A DNA stretch of 16,006 nt, taken from positions 1 to 16,006 of the forward strand of contig JAGBEM010000165.1 in the NCBI GenBank assembly GCA_017936985.1. Reading direction: 5' to 3'. Positions 1-6,755 of this stretch are shown piece by piece. The notes under the pieces were generated by a model. The model was not told the DNA's origin, did not search any database, and saw nothing but the letters and a program-made list of their open reading frames with translations. How positions within the stretch are numbered: the stretch's first letter is position 1; each line of letters starts with the position of its first letter. The DNA comes from Oscillospiraceae bacterium (lineage in GTDB: Bacteria > Bacillota_A > Clostridia > Oscillospirales > Oscillospiraceae). The translations under genes and the position numbers were made by a program.

Positions 1-454
1 ACACATAGTGAGCGGAGCAAAGCAGATCGCCAAGATGGACCACGGCGCCGATACGGGTACTACCCCAGGGATTGGAGCCACGGCCCCGTGTCATAGTCGG
101 CATGAAAAAAGCGGACCGGTCAAGCAGCTCATTCATTTTAGTTGTGAATACAGGCAATCCTGCACGGTAAGCCGTCAGCATCAGCTTGGAAGTACGAAGG
201 CGGCGAACCATAGCTGTGGCTTGATATGGGAGCTGTGTGTCTGGCGGAAGTGCGGAAAGATGTTCGCTCAGAAAGGCATTGCCCTTGGTGGTCAACATCA
301 GCCAGTTCTTTGTTTGATGTCGTCGGATCAGACGCAACGCCTGAAGATTGGCGGCAATATCTTCAGGAAAGAGCTTGTGAAGGTCATCGGGAGAAAGGTA
401 ACGGCACCATCTCAGCAGACGCAGCAGATCCATATCCTGTTCACTGAAAATCAC
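1..454 (-). CDS. Winged-helix-like protein, N-terminal part (runs off the left edge)
   Basis: An open frame starts with GTG at 454 and stays open to base 1, giving about 151 residues with no stop, so the gene is cut by the window edge. The start is set by a perfect AAGGAGG at 465-471, 10 nt upstream; the next in-frame ATG (433) is too far from it. The first 60 residues look like a winged helix: helical stretches MDLLRLLRWCRYLS and ANLQALRLIRR, then the wing-like WLMLTTKGNAFL, an 'LT-x-x-G' pattern seen in replication-relaxation and other small wHTH proteins. The rest (for example RRLRTSKLMLTAYRAGLPVF) is not recognised. It is the last gene of the leftward conjugation operon and follows an intergenic region with hairpins. 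A DNA-binding role in element transfer or replication is inference from the fold resemblance only. Confidence 0.7.
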   Translation of the reverse strand, partial: MIFSEQDMDLLRLLRWCRYLSPDDLHKLFPEDIAANLQALRLIRRHQTKNWLMLTTKGNAFLSEHLSALPPDTQLPYQATAMVRRLRTSKLMLTAYRAGLPVFTTKMNELLDRSAFFMPTMTRGRGSNPWGSTRIGAVVHLGDLLCSAHYV

Positions 455-482
455 AGATGTTACACCTCCTTGGATTCCTGCA

Positions 483-538
483 GAGGAGCCGAAATTGTTC
501 GTGTGCCGCTTCCGGCCCACTCTCAATTTCGGCTCCTC
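483..538. repeat. 15-bp perfect inverted repeat with nested hairpin
   Basis: Bases 483-497 (GAGGAGCCGAAATTG) are the exact reverse complement of 524-538, with a 26-nt spacer. The spacer itself contains GCCG-CTTC-CGGC (505-516), so the whole can fold as a two-step hairpin. On the minus strand it ends 11 nt before the AAGGAGG of the gene starting at 454. There is no T run on either side, so it is not an ordinary intrinsic terminator. A 5' leader structure, mRNA stabiliser or protein-binding site are the open options. Confidence 0.75.
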
Positions 539-620
539 CGGGGGCTTGCGGGAGCACAATCTTATGGGTGTACATAGTAGTCAGGCTTTTTTCATGGAGA
601 GCCTGTGGCGATGGGCCGAA

Positions 621-642
621 AACCCTTTTATTTCAAGGGGTT
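621..642 (-). terminator. Possible weak intrinsic terminator
   Basis: On the minus strand AACCCCTT (642-635) can pair with AAAGGGTT (628-621), with one mismatch, followed by only a short TTTT. It lies about 80 bases past the end of the frameshifted gene, so it could reduce readthrough into the last gene. The stem and T run are both short. Confidence 0.3.
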
Positions 643-654
643 GCGGGAAGCAAT

Positions 655-723
655 ACCCATCAGAACGAGCAACCAAAGCGATGCGGTTTTTTGAGGCTTA
701 TTTTGAGGGTCATTCTGATGGGT
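655..723. repeat. 14-bp near-perfect inverted repeat, spacer 41 nt
   Basis: Bases 655-668 (ACCCATCAGAACGA) and 710-723 are reverse complements at 13 of 14 positions. The right arm nearly touches the stop codon of the neighbouring gene (725-727). The spacer contains T-rich direct half-repeats, TTTTTTGAGGC and TTATTTTGAGGG. Together with the repeat at 483-538 this fills the 270-base stretch 455-724, in which no supported gene was found. It could be a small non-coding repeat element or an RNA structure. Confidence 0.65.
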
Positions 724-724
724 G

Positions 725-1401
725 TCAGAAGGGTCTATAGACCGTTCCGGAGGCAGAATAGCCGTATCGCAAAGAGAAGAAATCTCCAACATCGTCTTTT
801 TCCAGAAGTGTAATGTGGCAGACGTTCTCGGCGCTTGGGGTGGACAGAAGGACAACACCCAAACTGTATTGATCATCGTCTGGAAGCATCCAGCCCTTCA
901 GAGCATTGCTGATGCTTTTCCAGCCTTTGTTGTCCTGATCGAAGACCTGCCGACCTTCCACATTGCTGCATTCCTCAATGACGAGAACGGCGCCATTGCG
1001 ATAATACGGGAGTTGCTTTCCTGTCGCCTCATAATTAGCCAGGATTCTTCGTATGGAGTCAAACAGCCATTTGGGCGATTGAAACCTGCAGTGTGGCAGA
1101 AGCGTGTTCAGACAGATATGAAACCAGTGATATCCGATCACTTCTACGTAGCCTGTGATGTCTATGGCAGGAAGCAAAGGCTTTGTCCCGTACTGTCCTG
1201 TGCCGGGACTGTGTTTCTCGCAGAGCGTTCGAAGCTCCAGCGTTGCTTTTCAAAATGCTCCATAGTTTGTTCCAACTTTCTTTGAAGGCCTGCGTCGCTT
1301 TTGTAGGCTCCGTCCGCCATGGCAAGCAGACCACCGGTTTCGGTAAAAGCTTTGCCGACCAGTGTCTGGATACGAGCCATGTCTTCTTTGAGATGGTACA
1401 A
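725..1401 (-). pseudogene. DUF6100-like conserved protein, broken by a frameshift
   Basis: Two overlapping frames make up one recognisable protein of about 225 aa. The first starts with TTG at 1401, placed after AAAGGAGG overlapping the VirB4 stop, and reads to a stop at 1162. Its expected continuation lies in another frame, open from just left of about 1250 to the stop at 725; that second frame has no ribosome binding site of its own. The switch fits best at the run CTTTTC (plus strand 1246-1251), where one missing base would explain it: the first frame makes sense up to EQTMEHFEK and the second from ATLELRTLCEKHSPGTGQYG onward. Hallmarks of the second part are LNTLLPHCR and DQDNKGWKSISNALKG, which I associate from memory with a clostridial family of unknown function (DUF6100). 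A sequencing error or programmed slippage cannot be excluded. Confidence 0.7.
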
Positions 1402-1404
1402 GGT

Positions 1405-3375
1405 TTAGTCCTCCTTTTGCCTGCTTCTCAGGTCTGTGGGCGATGTGGTGATGGCGTCGTATTCCCGCTGGGATGCATGGAACGCAATGGGTACATGGTT
1501 GTAGCCAATGCAGAGAAGTCCTTCACCACGGCGGAACCGGGTGATCTGTCGGACTTCATCTTCGGACAGGTTCAGCACATCCTGAATGAGCCGCGCTTCC
1601 TGTTCCTCCATCTGCATGACCAGTTTGATGCGGCTGGAGTCCATGATGCCCTTGCCGTATTTACCGCCATCCAGACCGAACAGGTCCTGCATACCCTGAG
1701 TAGAGGTAACGGCGATGCCGCCAAGACCACGAATGGTTTTGACCATCTCCAGCACGAAACCGGCGACCAGAGGATTGGAGCCTGCACCGACCAGTGCCCA
1801 CAGCTCGTCTGCGATCAGGGCGGACAGTTCCCGTTCCGATGCCATGATGAGGTCATAGGCCACATCGGTTGCCCAGAAGATTCCGGGCAGGAGCATATCA
1901 TCGGAAAGACCGGAGGTGTCCAGAACAATGTATTTGTTGTCCAGATCGATGTCATTACGCTCGCCCATGGCGGCGGCCGAGCCGGTGACATAGCGGGCCA
2001 ACACCACAGCCAGATGCTTGGTTTCCGGGTTCTGCAGCAGGACTTCATACCAGTCGGCAATAATGGGCATTTTCTTGTAGTTGCCGTATTCGTCTACTAT
2101 GGTGGAATTGTCAAAGGTGATGCCATATCGCCGATAGCATTCTACCAGAGAAATATCGATGTGGTTTCGATCCTCATCACTGAGGTCTTTCTTCTGCAGA
2201 GAGTACCAGATGGTCAGCCGGGAGATCTTTTCTGCCAGAACAGAGTCGCCGCGGGCTGTCAGATTTTTCAGGCTGGCATAGGAGTCAAGGGATTTGCGGC
2301 GGATGGCCATGATGTTGGGGCAGTCCTTGGAAGAGGGAGACAGACGCAGGTATAAGCCGCCCAACTGCTCACACAGGGGACGGAACTCATGACCCTTCTT
2401 GGGAATGACGAATATAACCCGCTTGTTCTGCTGCCGCAGGCGACCGCCGATACACTGCATGGTGAAGGTTTTACCGGCGCCGGAGGAGCCGAACAAACCG
2501 AAGTTGCCGTTGGTGTACTTGTAGTCATCAAAGGGATCCAGAAATACAGGAGAACGATTATGCATATTCAGGCCCAGGAAGATGCCGTTGCGGTCGCTGA
2601 GCTCATAGGAGGCGAAGGGAAAGGATGCGGCCACGCCGCTGGTCAGAGCATTGCGTTTGGACTTCCGTTCCACATCCGGATCCAGTGCCAGTACAGGAAG
2701 CGCGGACAAAAAACCTTGTTCATGCTTGTAGTCACATCTCCGGGCGATCATATCTACGGATACACAGAGGTTTTCTACGGCGCAGACACGCTGCTCCAGT
2801 GTTTCCGGGTCATCGGCTGTGACCTCAATAAGCGTGTGCATATAATAGAAATCCTCGCCCTGCCGGTTCATCACGTCTTTGAGATAGAGTCCGGAGTTGA
2901 TGGCACTGTCCAGTTCTTCGTAGTCCTGGCGGGTATCGCCTACGTCCCGCATACGGCTGCGGTTGATCATGGTGGTCTTGGCGATCTTGGACAAGGTCTT
3001 ATCCTTGGGTTGGCGCTTCAGCACAAAGTTCAGGCTGATACCCTCACCGGCTTCAACCAGAGGAGAGAGCCAGCCGTTACCCACTGTGGTGGAATAACCG
3101 TAACCGGTCACATAGAGGTAAGCATGAAAAACGCCGTCCACTACGATGTAGTCACGGCTTTTGGTGTCCACCGATGTAGGGGACAAAATATCCAGAACAG
3201 TGGTAGAACCGGCTTCCAGTTCATTGACATCCGGCTTTTCTTCGCCGAACAACAACTTTTTTAGTCCGGAACGCTCCGGGGGAAGACTGTCCTCTTCCGA
3301 CTCCGAAAACTGATTGATGTCAGCCTCTGTGGAGGATGAAGCAAGGCTTTCTTGCTTGGCTTTTCGTTTTTTCAA
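1405..3375 (-). CDS. VirB4/TraE-like conjugation ATPase
   Basis: This 656-aa protein is the main ATPase that powers the conjugative T4SS at the inner face of the membrane. Residues about 40-280 form the VirB4 N-terminal domain. Walker A is GSSGAGKT at 296-303, Walker B is SALIADEL with D523 and E524, and the VirB4/VirD4-type sensor stretch TSTQ is at 557-560. Length and motif spacing fit a complete VirB4. The start is TTG at 3375, preceded by GGAG at a spacing of about 9 nt. The first 35 residues are charged and Ser-rich and probably disordered. Its neighbour in the operon, the VirB4-N-like gene at 4158-4832, is separated from it by a 780-base insertion carrying MntA-HepT on the other strand, so transcription must read through that insert or restart near 3400. 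Confidence 0.95.
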   Translation of the reverse strand: MKKRKAKQESLASSSTEADINQFSESEEDSLPPERSGLKKLLFGEEKPDVNELEAGSTTVLDILSPTSVDTKSRDYIVVDGVFHAYLYVTGYGYSTTVGNGWLSPLVEAGEGISLNFVLKRQPKDKTLSKIAKTTMINRSRMRDVGDTRQDYEELDSAINSGLYLKDVMNRQGEDFYYMHTLIEVTADDPETLEQRVCAVENLCVSVDMIARRCDYKHEQGFLSALPVLALDPDVERKSKRNALTSGVAASFPFASYELSDRNGIFLGLNMHNRSPVFLDPFDDYKYTNGNFGLFGSSGAGKTFTMQCIGGRLRQQNKRVIFVIPKKGHEFRPLCEQLGGLYLRLSPSSKDCPNIMAIRRKSLDSYASLKNLTARGDSVLAEKISRLTIWYSLQKKDLSDEDRNHIDISLVECYRRYGITFDNSTIVDEYGNYKKMPIIADWYEVLLQNPETKHLAVVLARYVTGSAAAMGERNDIDLDNKYIVLDTSGLSDDMLLPGIFWATDVAYDLIMASERELSALIADELWALVGAGSNPLVAGFVLEMVKTIRGLGGIAVTSTQGMQDLFGLDGGKYGKGIMDSSRIKLVMQMEEQEARLIQDVLNLSEDEVRQITRFRRGEGLLCIGYNHVPIAFHASQREYDAITTSPTDLRSRQKED

Positions 3376-3393
3376 TCGTTATCACTCCAATAC

Positions 3394-3423
3394 TTGAAAA
3401 AAATTTGCGATATGGTATATAAT
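3394..3423 (+). promoter_or_regulatory. Sigma-A type promoter of the mntA-hepT pair
   Basis: TTGAAA (3394-3399) and TATAAT (3418-3423) are separated by 18 nt, close to consensus. Transcription would start near 3430, about 28 nt before the mntA start codon. The stretch is very AT-rich compared with the surrounding genes. It lies in the gap just upstream of the oppositely oriented VirB4 gene, so the two genes diverge from here. Confidence 0.75.
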
Positions 3424-3457
3424 ATAAATGGGAAACTACAACAAGGAGGCGAGCCTT

Positions 3458-3781
3458 ATGATTTATACCCTATCTGAGATACAGGCCATCGTAACGCCTA
3501 TTGCAGTACAGTATGGTCTTCGTGCGGTGTATGTCTTTGGCTCTTATGCCAACGGAACAGCGTGTGAAGACAGCGATGTAGATCTGATCGTAGATACGAC
3601 CGGAACAGATTTGACCAATCTGTTTAAGCTTGGTGCTTTGTACAGTGATCTGGAAGAAGCACTTAACAAAAAAATCGATCTGCTGACGCTCAATTCTCTG
3701 GAAGGCCCCTGCCGCAGAGAAAGTGATATTTACTTCCGGTCACAGGTCAACAGAGAAAGGAAGAATATCTATGTCGCCTGA
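3458..3781 (+). CDS. mntA: MntA-like minimal nucleotidyltransferase, antitoxin
   Basis: This 107-aa protein belongs to the minimal nucleotidyltransferase family. It carries GS-x10-D-x-D (G28, S29, D40, D42), inside GSYANGTACEDSDVDL, and a third acidic residue (D74) in KKIDLLTL. In the known MntA-HepT systems this enzyme transfers AMP units to the conserved Tyr of HepT and thereby neutralises the toxin. I place the start at ATG 3458, 9 nt after AAGGAGG (3443-3449), rather than at an upstream ATG at 3428 that lies inside the predicted transcript start region. It overlaps hepT by 11 nt, which suggests coupled translation. The pair is oriented against the conjugation operon and has its own promoter and terminator, as expected of cargo. 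All catalytic residues are present, so it is probably active. Confidence 0.92.
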   Translation: MIYTLSEIQAIVTPIAVQYGLRAVYVFGSYANGTACEDSDVDLIVDTTGTDLTNLFKLGALYSDLEEALNKKIDLLTLNSLEGPCRRESDIYFRSQVNRERKNIYVA

Positions 3782-4121
3782 TTTGCAGCGGATCTTGCGT
3801 ATCCGTGAGTATTGTGTGGATATTCAGGTATCAATCGAGCGGTATGGAAATGACCGCGCTGCTTTTGAAGCAGATTTGAATTTCCAGTATTCTGTTGCAT
3901 TTGCTGTTTTACAGATCGGAGAACTGACAGGCGGATTGTCTTCTCAGTTCCGGTCTTCTACAGAAAGCCAAATCCAGTGGGGTGCCATCAAGGGAATGCG
4001 GAATATTATTGTCCATGGATATGGCAATGTGGATTTAGATGTGCTTTGGGAAACGGCCACCGTGAATATCCCGGAACTGAAAGCATTTTGTGATGTGCAA
4101 CTGGGAAAAACAAAAGAATGA
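3771..4121 (+). CDS. hepT: HepT-like toxin (HEPN ribonuclease)
   Basis: This 116-aa all-helical protein has the HEPN signature R-x4-H-x-Y as RNIIVHGY (R77, H82, Y84). Members of this family act as RNases on cellular RNA, and the Tyr is the residue AMPylated by MntA. The start at ATG 3771 overlaps the end of mntA (stop at 3779-3781) and is preceded by GAAAGGAAG. The gene ends 11 nt before a strong terminator. Length is normal for the family. Position next to a GS-x10-D-x-D nucleotidyltransferase makes the toxin-antitoxin assignment secure. In this place it probably stabilises the mobile element in its host by addiction, which is inference. Confidence 0.92.
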   Translation: MSPDLQRILRIREYCVDIQVSIERYGNDRAAFEADLNFQYSVAFAVLQIGELTGGLSSQFRSSTESQIQWGAIKGMRNIIVHGYGNVDLDVLWETATVNIPELKAFCDVQLGKTKE

Positions 4122-4131
4122 CTGATTTAAG

Positions 4132-4156
4132 GGCTGCACTGAAGTGCAGCCTTTTT
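4132..4156 (+). terminator. Intrinsic terminator of mntA-hepT
   Basis: GGCTGCACT (4132-4140) pairs perfectly with AGTGCAGCC (4143-4151), followed by TTTTTCTT. The loop is tiny (effectively TGAA). On the minus strand the same stem is followed by CCTTAAATC with no T run, so it should not stop the leftward conjugation transcript efficiently. Confidence 0.88.
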
Positions 4157-4157
4157 C

Positions 4158-4832
4158 TTATTCATAAATTCCATGGACGGTGGTGGTCATATCAAACACG
4201 CCCTCCGGCAGTTTGACCCGATGGCCGGTGTGCTTGTTGATCAGCTCATACAGCAGCTCCAGCAAGGTGTTGTCGGCGTAGTGCGGTTCCAAAACTTCCA
4301 GTCCGCAGACGTCCAGATACCGTCTGGCCACATCGGCTTCCTCGTTCAAGCGCTGGGCAATATATTTGACCGTATTGCGTTTGGCCTTCATGTGAGGTTC
4401 ATACTCAAATACGAGGAAGAAACGGCGGCTGATGGCCCCACTGCCGCTGAGCCAGCTGATTTCGGCGATGTTATCCTCGATCATCTCCCGGCATTTTTCA
4501 TTTTCTTCTTCCTCTGCGTAGCCTTTCATCCGAGCAATGTACTCCGACATGTCTGCCAGCTGTGTCCGCACCATGATCTGCATGGTGTTGGGTGCGATCT
4601 TCAGATAAGATGCAAAGGACATGATGATATTCTGCTGGTCTGTGGCAGATTTCAGATAGAAGTTGACCGGTAATACTTCACAGACCTTGACAAAACGATT
4701 GTCCTTGGTAATGACCATGCCATCGACGATATTTTTGATGGGCAGCCAAGCCTGGATGCTGTCTCGGTAAACGCCGGAGCTGCCGCCGGCATCCTTGACG
4801 CTATTGCCGAAGATCAAATTTTTGACATTCAA
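4158..4832 (-). CDS. Stand-alone VirB4 N-terminal-domain-like protein
   Basis: The protein is about 224 aa. It resembles the N-terminal domain of VirB4/TraC ATPases (PIKNIVDGMVITKDNRFVKV, then EVLPVNFYLKS, and a helical stretch around the MKGYAEEEENEK region) but ends before any Walker motif. The next gene of the operon is a full VirB4 that has its own N-terminal domain, so this is an extra partner rather than a simple break of one gene. I choose TTG at 4832 as start: it follows GGGGAGG by 7 nt and overlaps the PrgI stop as TTGA, a coupled arrangement. An in-frame GTG at 4886 lies inside the PrgI gene and has no good binding site. A role as a VirB4 partner at the membrane is inference from homology and position. 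Confidence 0.8.
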   Translation of the reverse strand: MNVKNLIFGNSVKDAGGSSGVYRDSIQAWLPIKNIVDGMVITKDNRFVKVCEVLPVNFYLKSATDQQNIIMSFASYLKIAPNTMQIMVRTQLADMSEYIARMKGYAEEEENEKCREMIEDNIAEISWLSGSGAISRRFFLVFEYEPHMKAKRNTVKYIAQRLNEEADVARRYLDVCGLEVLEPHYADNTLLELLYELINKHTGHRVKLPEGVFDMTTTVHGIYE

Positions 4833-5134
4833 TTTTTTACCTCCCCTCGAAAGAGCATGAGCCTGCGGCTTTTTCTCCACTGCCACCAGCCTGTAAGCCA
4901 GCGGCCCAGACTGTCATCGCTGACACCGATCAATCCAAAGCCGCCCAGGGGGACAATGATGACTAGCGTGACGATGATTTTGGGTGTCAGAGCCAGAGGC
5001 AGACAGGCCAGACAGAGAAACAAAACAGGAACGGTCAGGATCACCGTCTCTATGACATTGCGGATCTCAAACAAGCCGAAGATCCGCCCTGCATCAGTGA
5101 AATTGACCGGTATATGATAGACTTCATAATTCAT
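4829..5134 (-). CDS. PrgI-family membrane protein (VirB3-like)
   Basis: This small protein of about 101 aa has two hydrophobic segments in its middle (residues roughly 25-50 and 52-70), a short N-terminal MNYEVYHIPVNF typical of PrgI-family proteins, and a basic C-terminal tail (WRKSRRLMLF). PrgI/VirB3 proteins sit in the membrane and work directly with VirB4, which fits the following genes. The start at ATG 5134 follows GGAGG with a 9-nt spacer; the frame is open further upstream to 5158 but that start has no binding site. It overlaps the XRE gene by 11 nt and the VirB4-N-like gene by 4 nt, so all three are likely translated together. Confidence 0.88.
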   Translation of the reverse strand: MNYEVYHIPVNFTDAGRIFGLFEIRNVIETVILTVPVLFLCLACLPLALTPKIIVTLVIIVPLGGFGLIGVSDDSLGRWLTGWWQWRKSRRLMLFRGEVKN

Positions 5135-5393
5135 AGATCGTTTCCTCCACAGGGTCAAAGAGCGTTTCCAGATTGCTGAAGAGATCTTCGCGTAGTGCGT
5201 TGCAGTTCTGCAAACGCCGATAGTGGACGTAACTGAAGGCGCGCTCTAATTTCTTTTTTGTTTCCAAAGAAAGCGCTGCTTCGCCCAATTCGATCTCGCT
5301 GATCCGTTGAGGGGATAAACCGCATTCCTCAGCAAGTTCATTTCTCGATATGTTGTATTTGTGCCGAAGCAAACGCATTTTCCTGACTAGCAT
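5124..5393 (-). CDS. XRE-family helix-turn-helix regulator
   Basis: This 89-aa protein has a lambda-repressor-type HTH at about residues 4-55 (NELAEECGLSPQRISEIELG as recognition region). The C-terminal 30 residues are acidic and unrecognised. ATG 5393 is preceded by AGGAGG that overlaps the stop of the NlpC/P60 gene. It lies inside the T4SS operon, which is unusual for a repressor, and could autoregulate the element. Alternatively it could be the antitoxin for the RelE/HigB-like protein at 12144-12527, because HigA antitoxins are XRE proteins; that link is only a possibility, as the two are 6.7 kb apart. Confidence 0.88.
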   Translation of the reverse strand: MLVRKMRLLRHKYNISRNELAEECGLSPQRISEIELGEAALSLETKKKLERAFSYVHYRRLQNCNALREDLFSNLETLFDPVEETIYEL

Positions 5394-5402
5394 GGAGACC
5401 TC

Positions 5403-6755
5403 CTATTCTTCGATGTAGTCGATGTATTCAATTTTGCACCAGCCTTCCCAACCACGACCCTCTACTTCGGTTTTTACGACACCATACTTAGTACCCATGG
5501 CCTCAATGGCCATGCCATCACCGATATAAACGCCGATATGCCCGGATTTCCAAAGTGCAATGCCGGGAATGTCGGGCATAGTGTCCATGGTGCCTTTTTC
5601 AGAAGAAACGCTGTACATGGTATCCGCATTGTAATCCGGCATGCCGTTGGTGCCGTAGTTGATGGATTGATTTGTGGGGTCCAGCCAGCCGTAGCCTTTG
5701 ATCAGACCAACACAGTCTGTGGTACGGCCACCCAGCCAGTTTTCCCGAATAAAATCCTCAAAGTTTCCGACGCCATCCGGATATTGCTCCAACTTATAGT
5801 CCAGAACAGACTCGGTCAATACACAACCGTAGGTACCCCAGACATAGCCCCATCCATGCTCAAAGGCTTGAATAGCATAGGCGACCAGATCCAGGTTGTT
5901 TTTGGTATCGGGGTCTACAAATCCAGAGGTGTCGATGGTATTGTCGATCGTTGCGCCAGTGCTGCCGCCACCGTAGATCACATCACCGGTGTACGAATTA
6001 TCACCGCTGTAGCTTGGAACATAAGCGGAAAAATGATCTTTGTATTTTTCCAGCGCGTCACTCTCGATGAGCGTTTCAGCCAGAGCGCCTGCCCATGTTT
6101 TGGCATCATCATCAAAGCCAAGATCCTCCATCAGCTGTTCCGGGTCCAGTTTCTCGAAATTCACCTTCAGCGTCGTGACGGTGATCCCATCGCCGGAAAC
6201 CAAAGAGGATATGGAGGGAGTAGAGATGATACGGGAGATGTTCATTTCCTGTATGGCGGCAACAGTCATGGTGTCCAGATCCTGTTCGTGAGCCACAGAG
6301 TTGATGGCAATGAGCCAGCACAGATCTTCGTCATCGAAGGAACTGGTCACTTCAATGTGGTCGATCGGCGTGCCGGCATTTTCATGCTGATTGACAAGTC
6401 CTGTGACAATGGAATCCATTTGGGTCTTTTCAAAATCCTCGACACTCATATATGCGCCGCCAATGGAAAGTGCCTTTTCTGTCATATCCACAATGGATTC
6501 GGTAGCGGAATTGTCATAGCCGAAAAAGATGTTGGGCAATGCGGTGAATACCACCATGGGAATGACGATCATGGTCACCAGAATGGCAATGGCGATTTTA
6601 ATCAGCAGCGGCAGGGCTTCTTTGGCCGCCGCAACAGCGGCACCTTTTAAGCCGGCAGCTGCGGCGGCTTTGGCAATGCGTGCCGCCGCTTTGCCGGTTC
6701 GGGCAACATCAATGGCGGTTTGCAGCCCAGAACGGGAGTTGTTTTGTTCAGACAC
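5403..6755 (-). CDS. Membrane-anchored NlpC/P60 peptidoglycan hydrolase (VirB1 role)
   Basis: The protein has 450 aa. Residues 1-45 are an Ala-rich cytoplasmic stretch, 48-72 a single membrane helix, about 85-240 an extracellular region, and about 285-445 an NlpC/P60 (C40) domain. The catalytic pair is visible: Cys348 in RTTDCVGLIKGYGWL and His406 in KSGHIGVYIGDG. Such enzymes cut cell-wall peptides to open a path for the conjugation channel in Gram-positive bacteria. The start is GTG 6755, overlapping the stop of the TrbL-like gene by 8 nt. It has only the C40 domain; the 85-240 part may be a degenerate lysozyme-like or structural domain but shows no motif I can assign. All active-site residues seen are intact. 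Confidence 0.92.
   Translation of the reverse strand: MSEQNNSRSGLQTAIDVARTGKAAARIAKAAAAAGLKGAAVAAAKEALPLLIKIAIAILVTMIVIPMVVFTALPNIFFGYDNSATESIVDMTEKALSIGGAYMSVEDFEKTQMDSIVTGLVNQHENAGTPIDHIEVTSSFDDEDLCWLIAINSVAHEQDLDTMTVAAIQEMNISRIISTPSISSLVSGDGITVTTLKVNFEKLDPEQLMEDLGFDDDAKTWAGALAETLIESDALEKYKDHFSAYVPSYSGDNSYTGDVIYGGGSTGATIDNTIDTSGFVDPDTKNNLDLVAYAIQAFEHGWGYVWGTYGCVLTESVLDYKLEQYPDGVGNFEDFIRENWLGGRTTDCVGLIKGYGWLDPTNQSINYGTNGMPDYNADTMYSVSSEKGTMDTMPDIPGIALWKSGHIGVYIGDGMAIEAMGTKYGVVKTEVEGRGWEGWCKIEYIDYIEE

Noticed and set aside
8..577. Plus-strand open frame of 189 codons at the left edge
   Set aside because: It is antisense to the partial minus-strand gene, which has a perfect AAGGAGG and a plausible winged helix, and it crosses the 483-538 hairpin.
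628..876. Minus-strand 82-codon frame over the end of the DUF6100-like gene
   Set aside because: It overlaps the recognised frame for most of its length, has no binding site and spans the inverted repeat; likely chance.
1183..2355. Long plus-strand open frame of 390 codons
   Set aside because: It is antisense to VirB4 and the frameshifted gene, has no binding site and gives Cys/His-rich nonsense-like protein; a mirror of codon bias on the other strand.
5538..6650. Plus-strand open frame of 370 codons
   Set aside because: Lies wholly opposite the NlpC/P60 gene, whose domain and catalytic residues are clear; no binding site, no recognisable fold.
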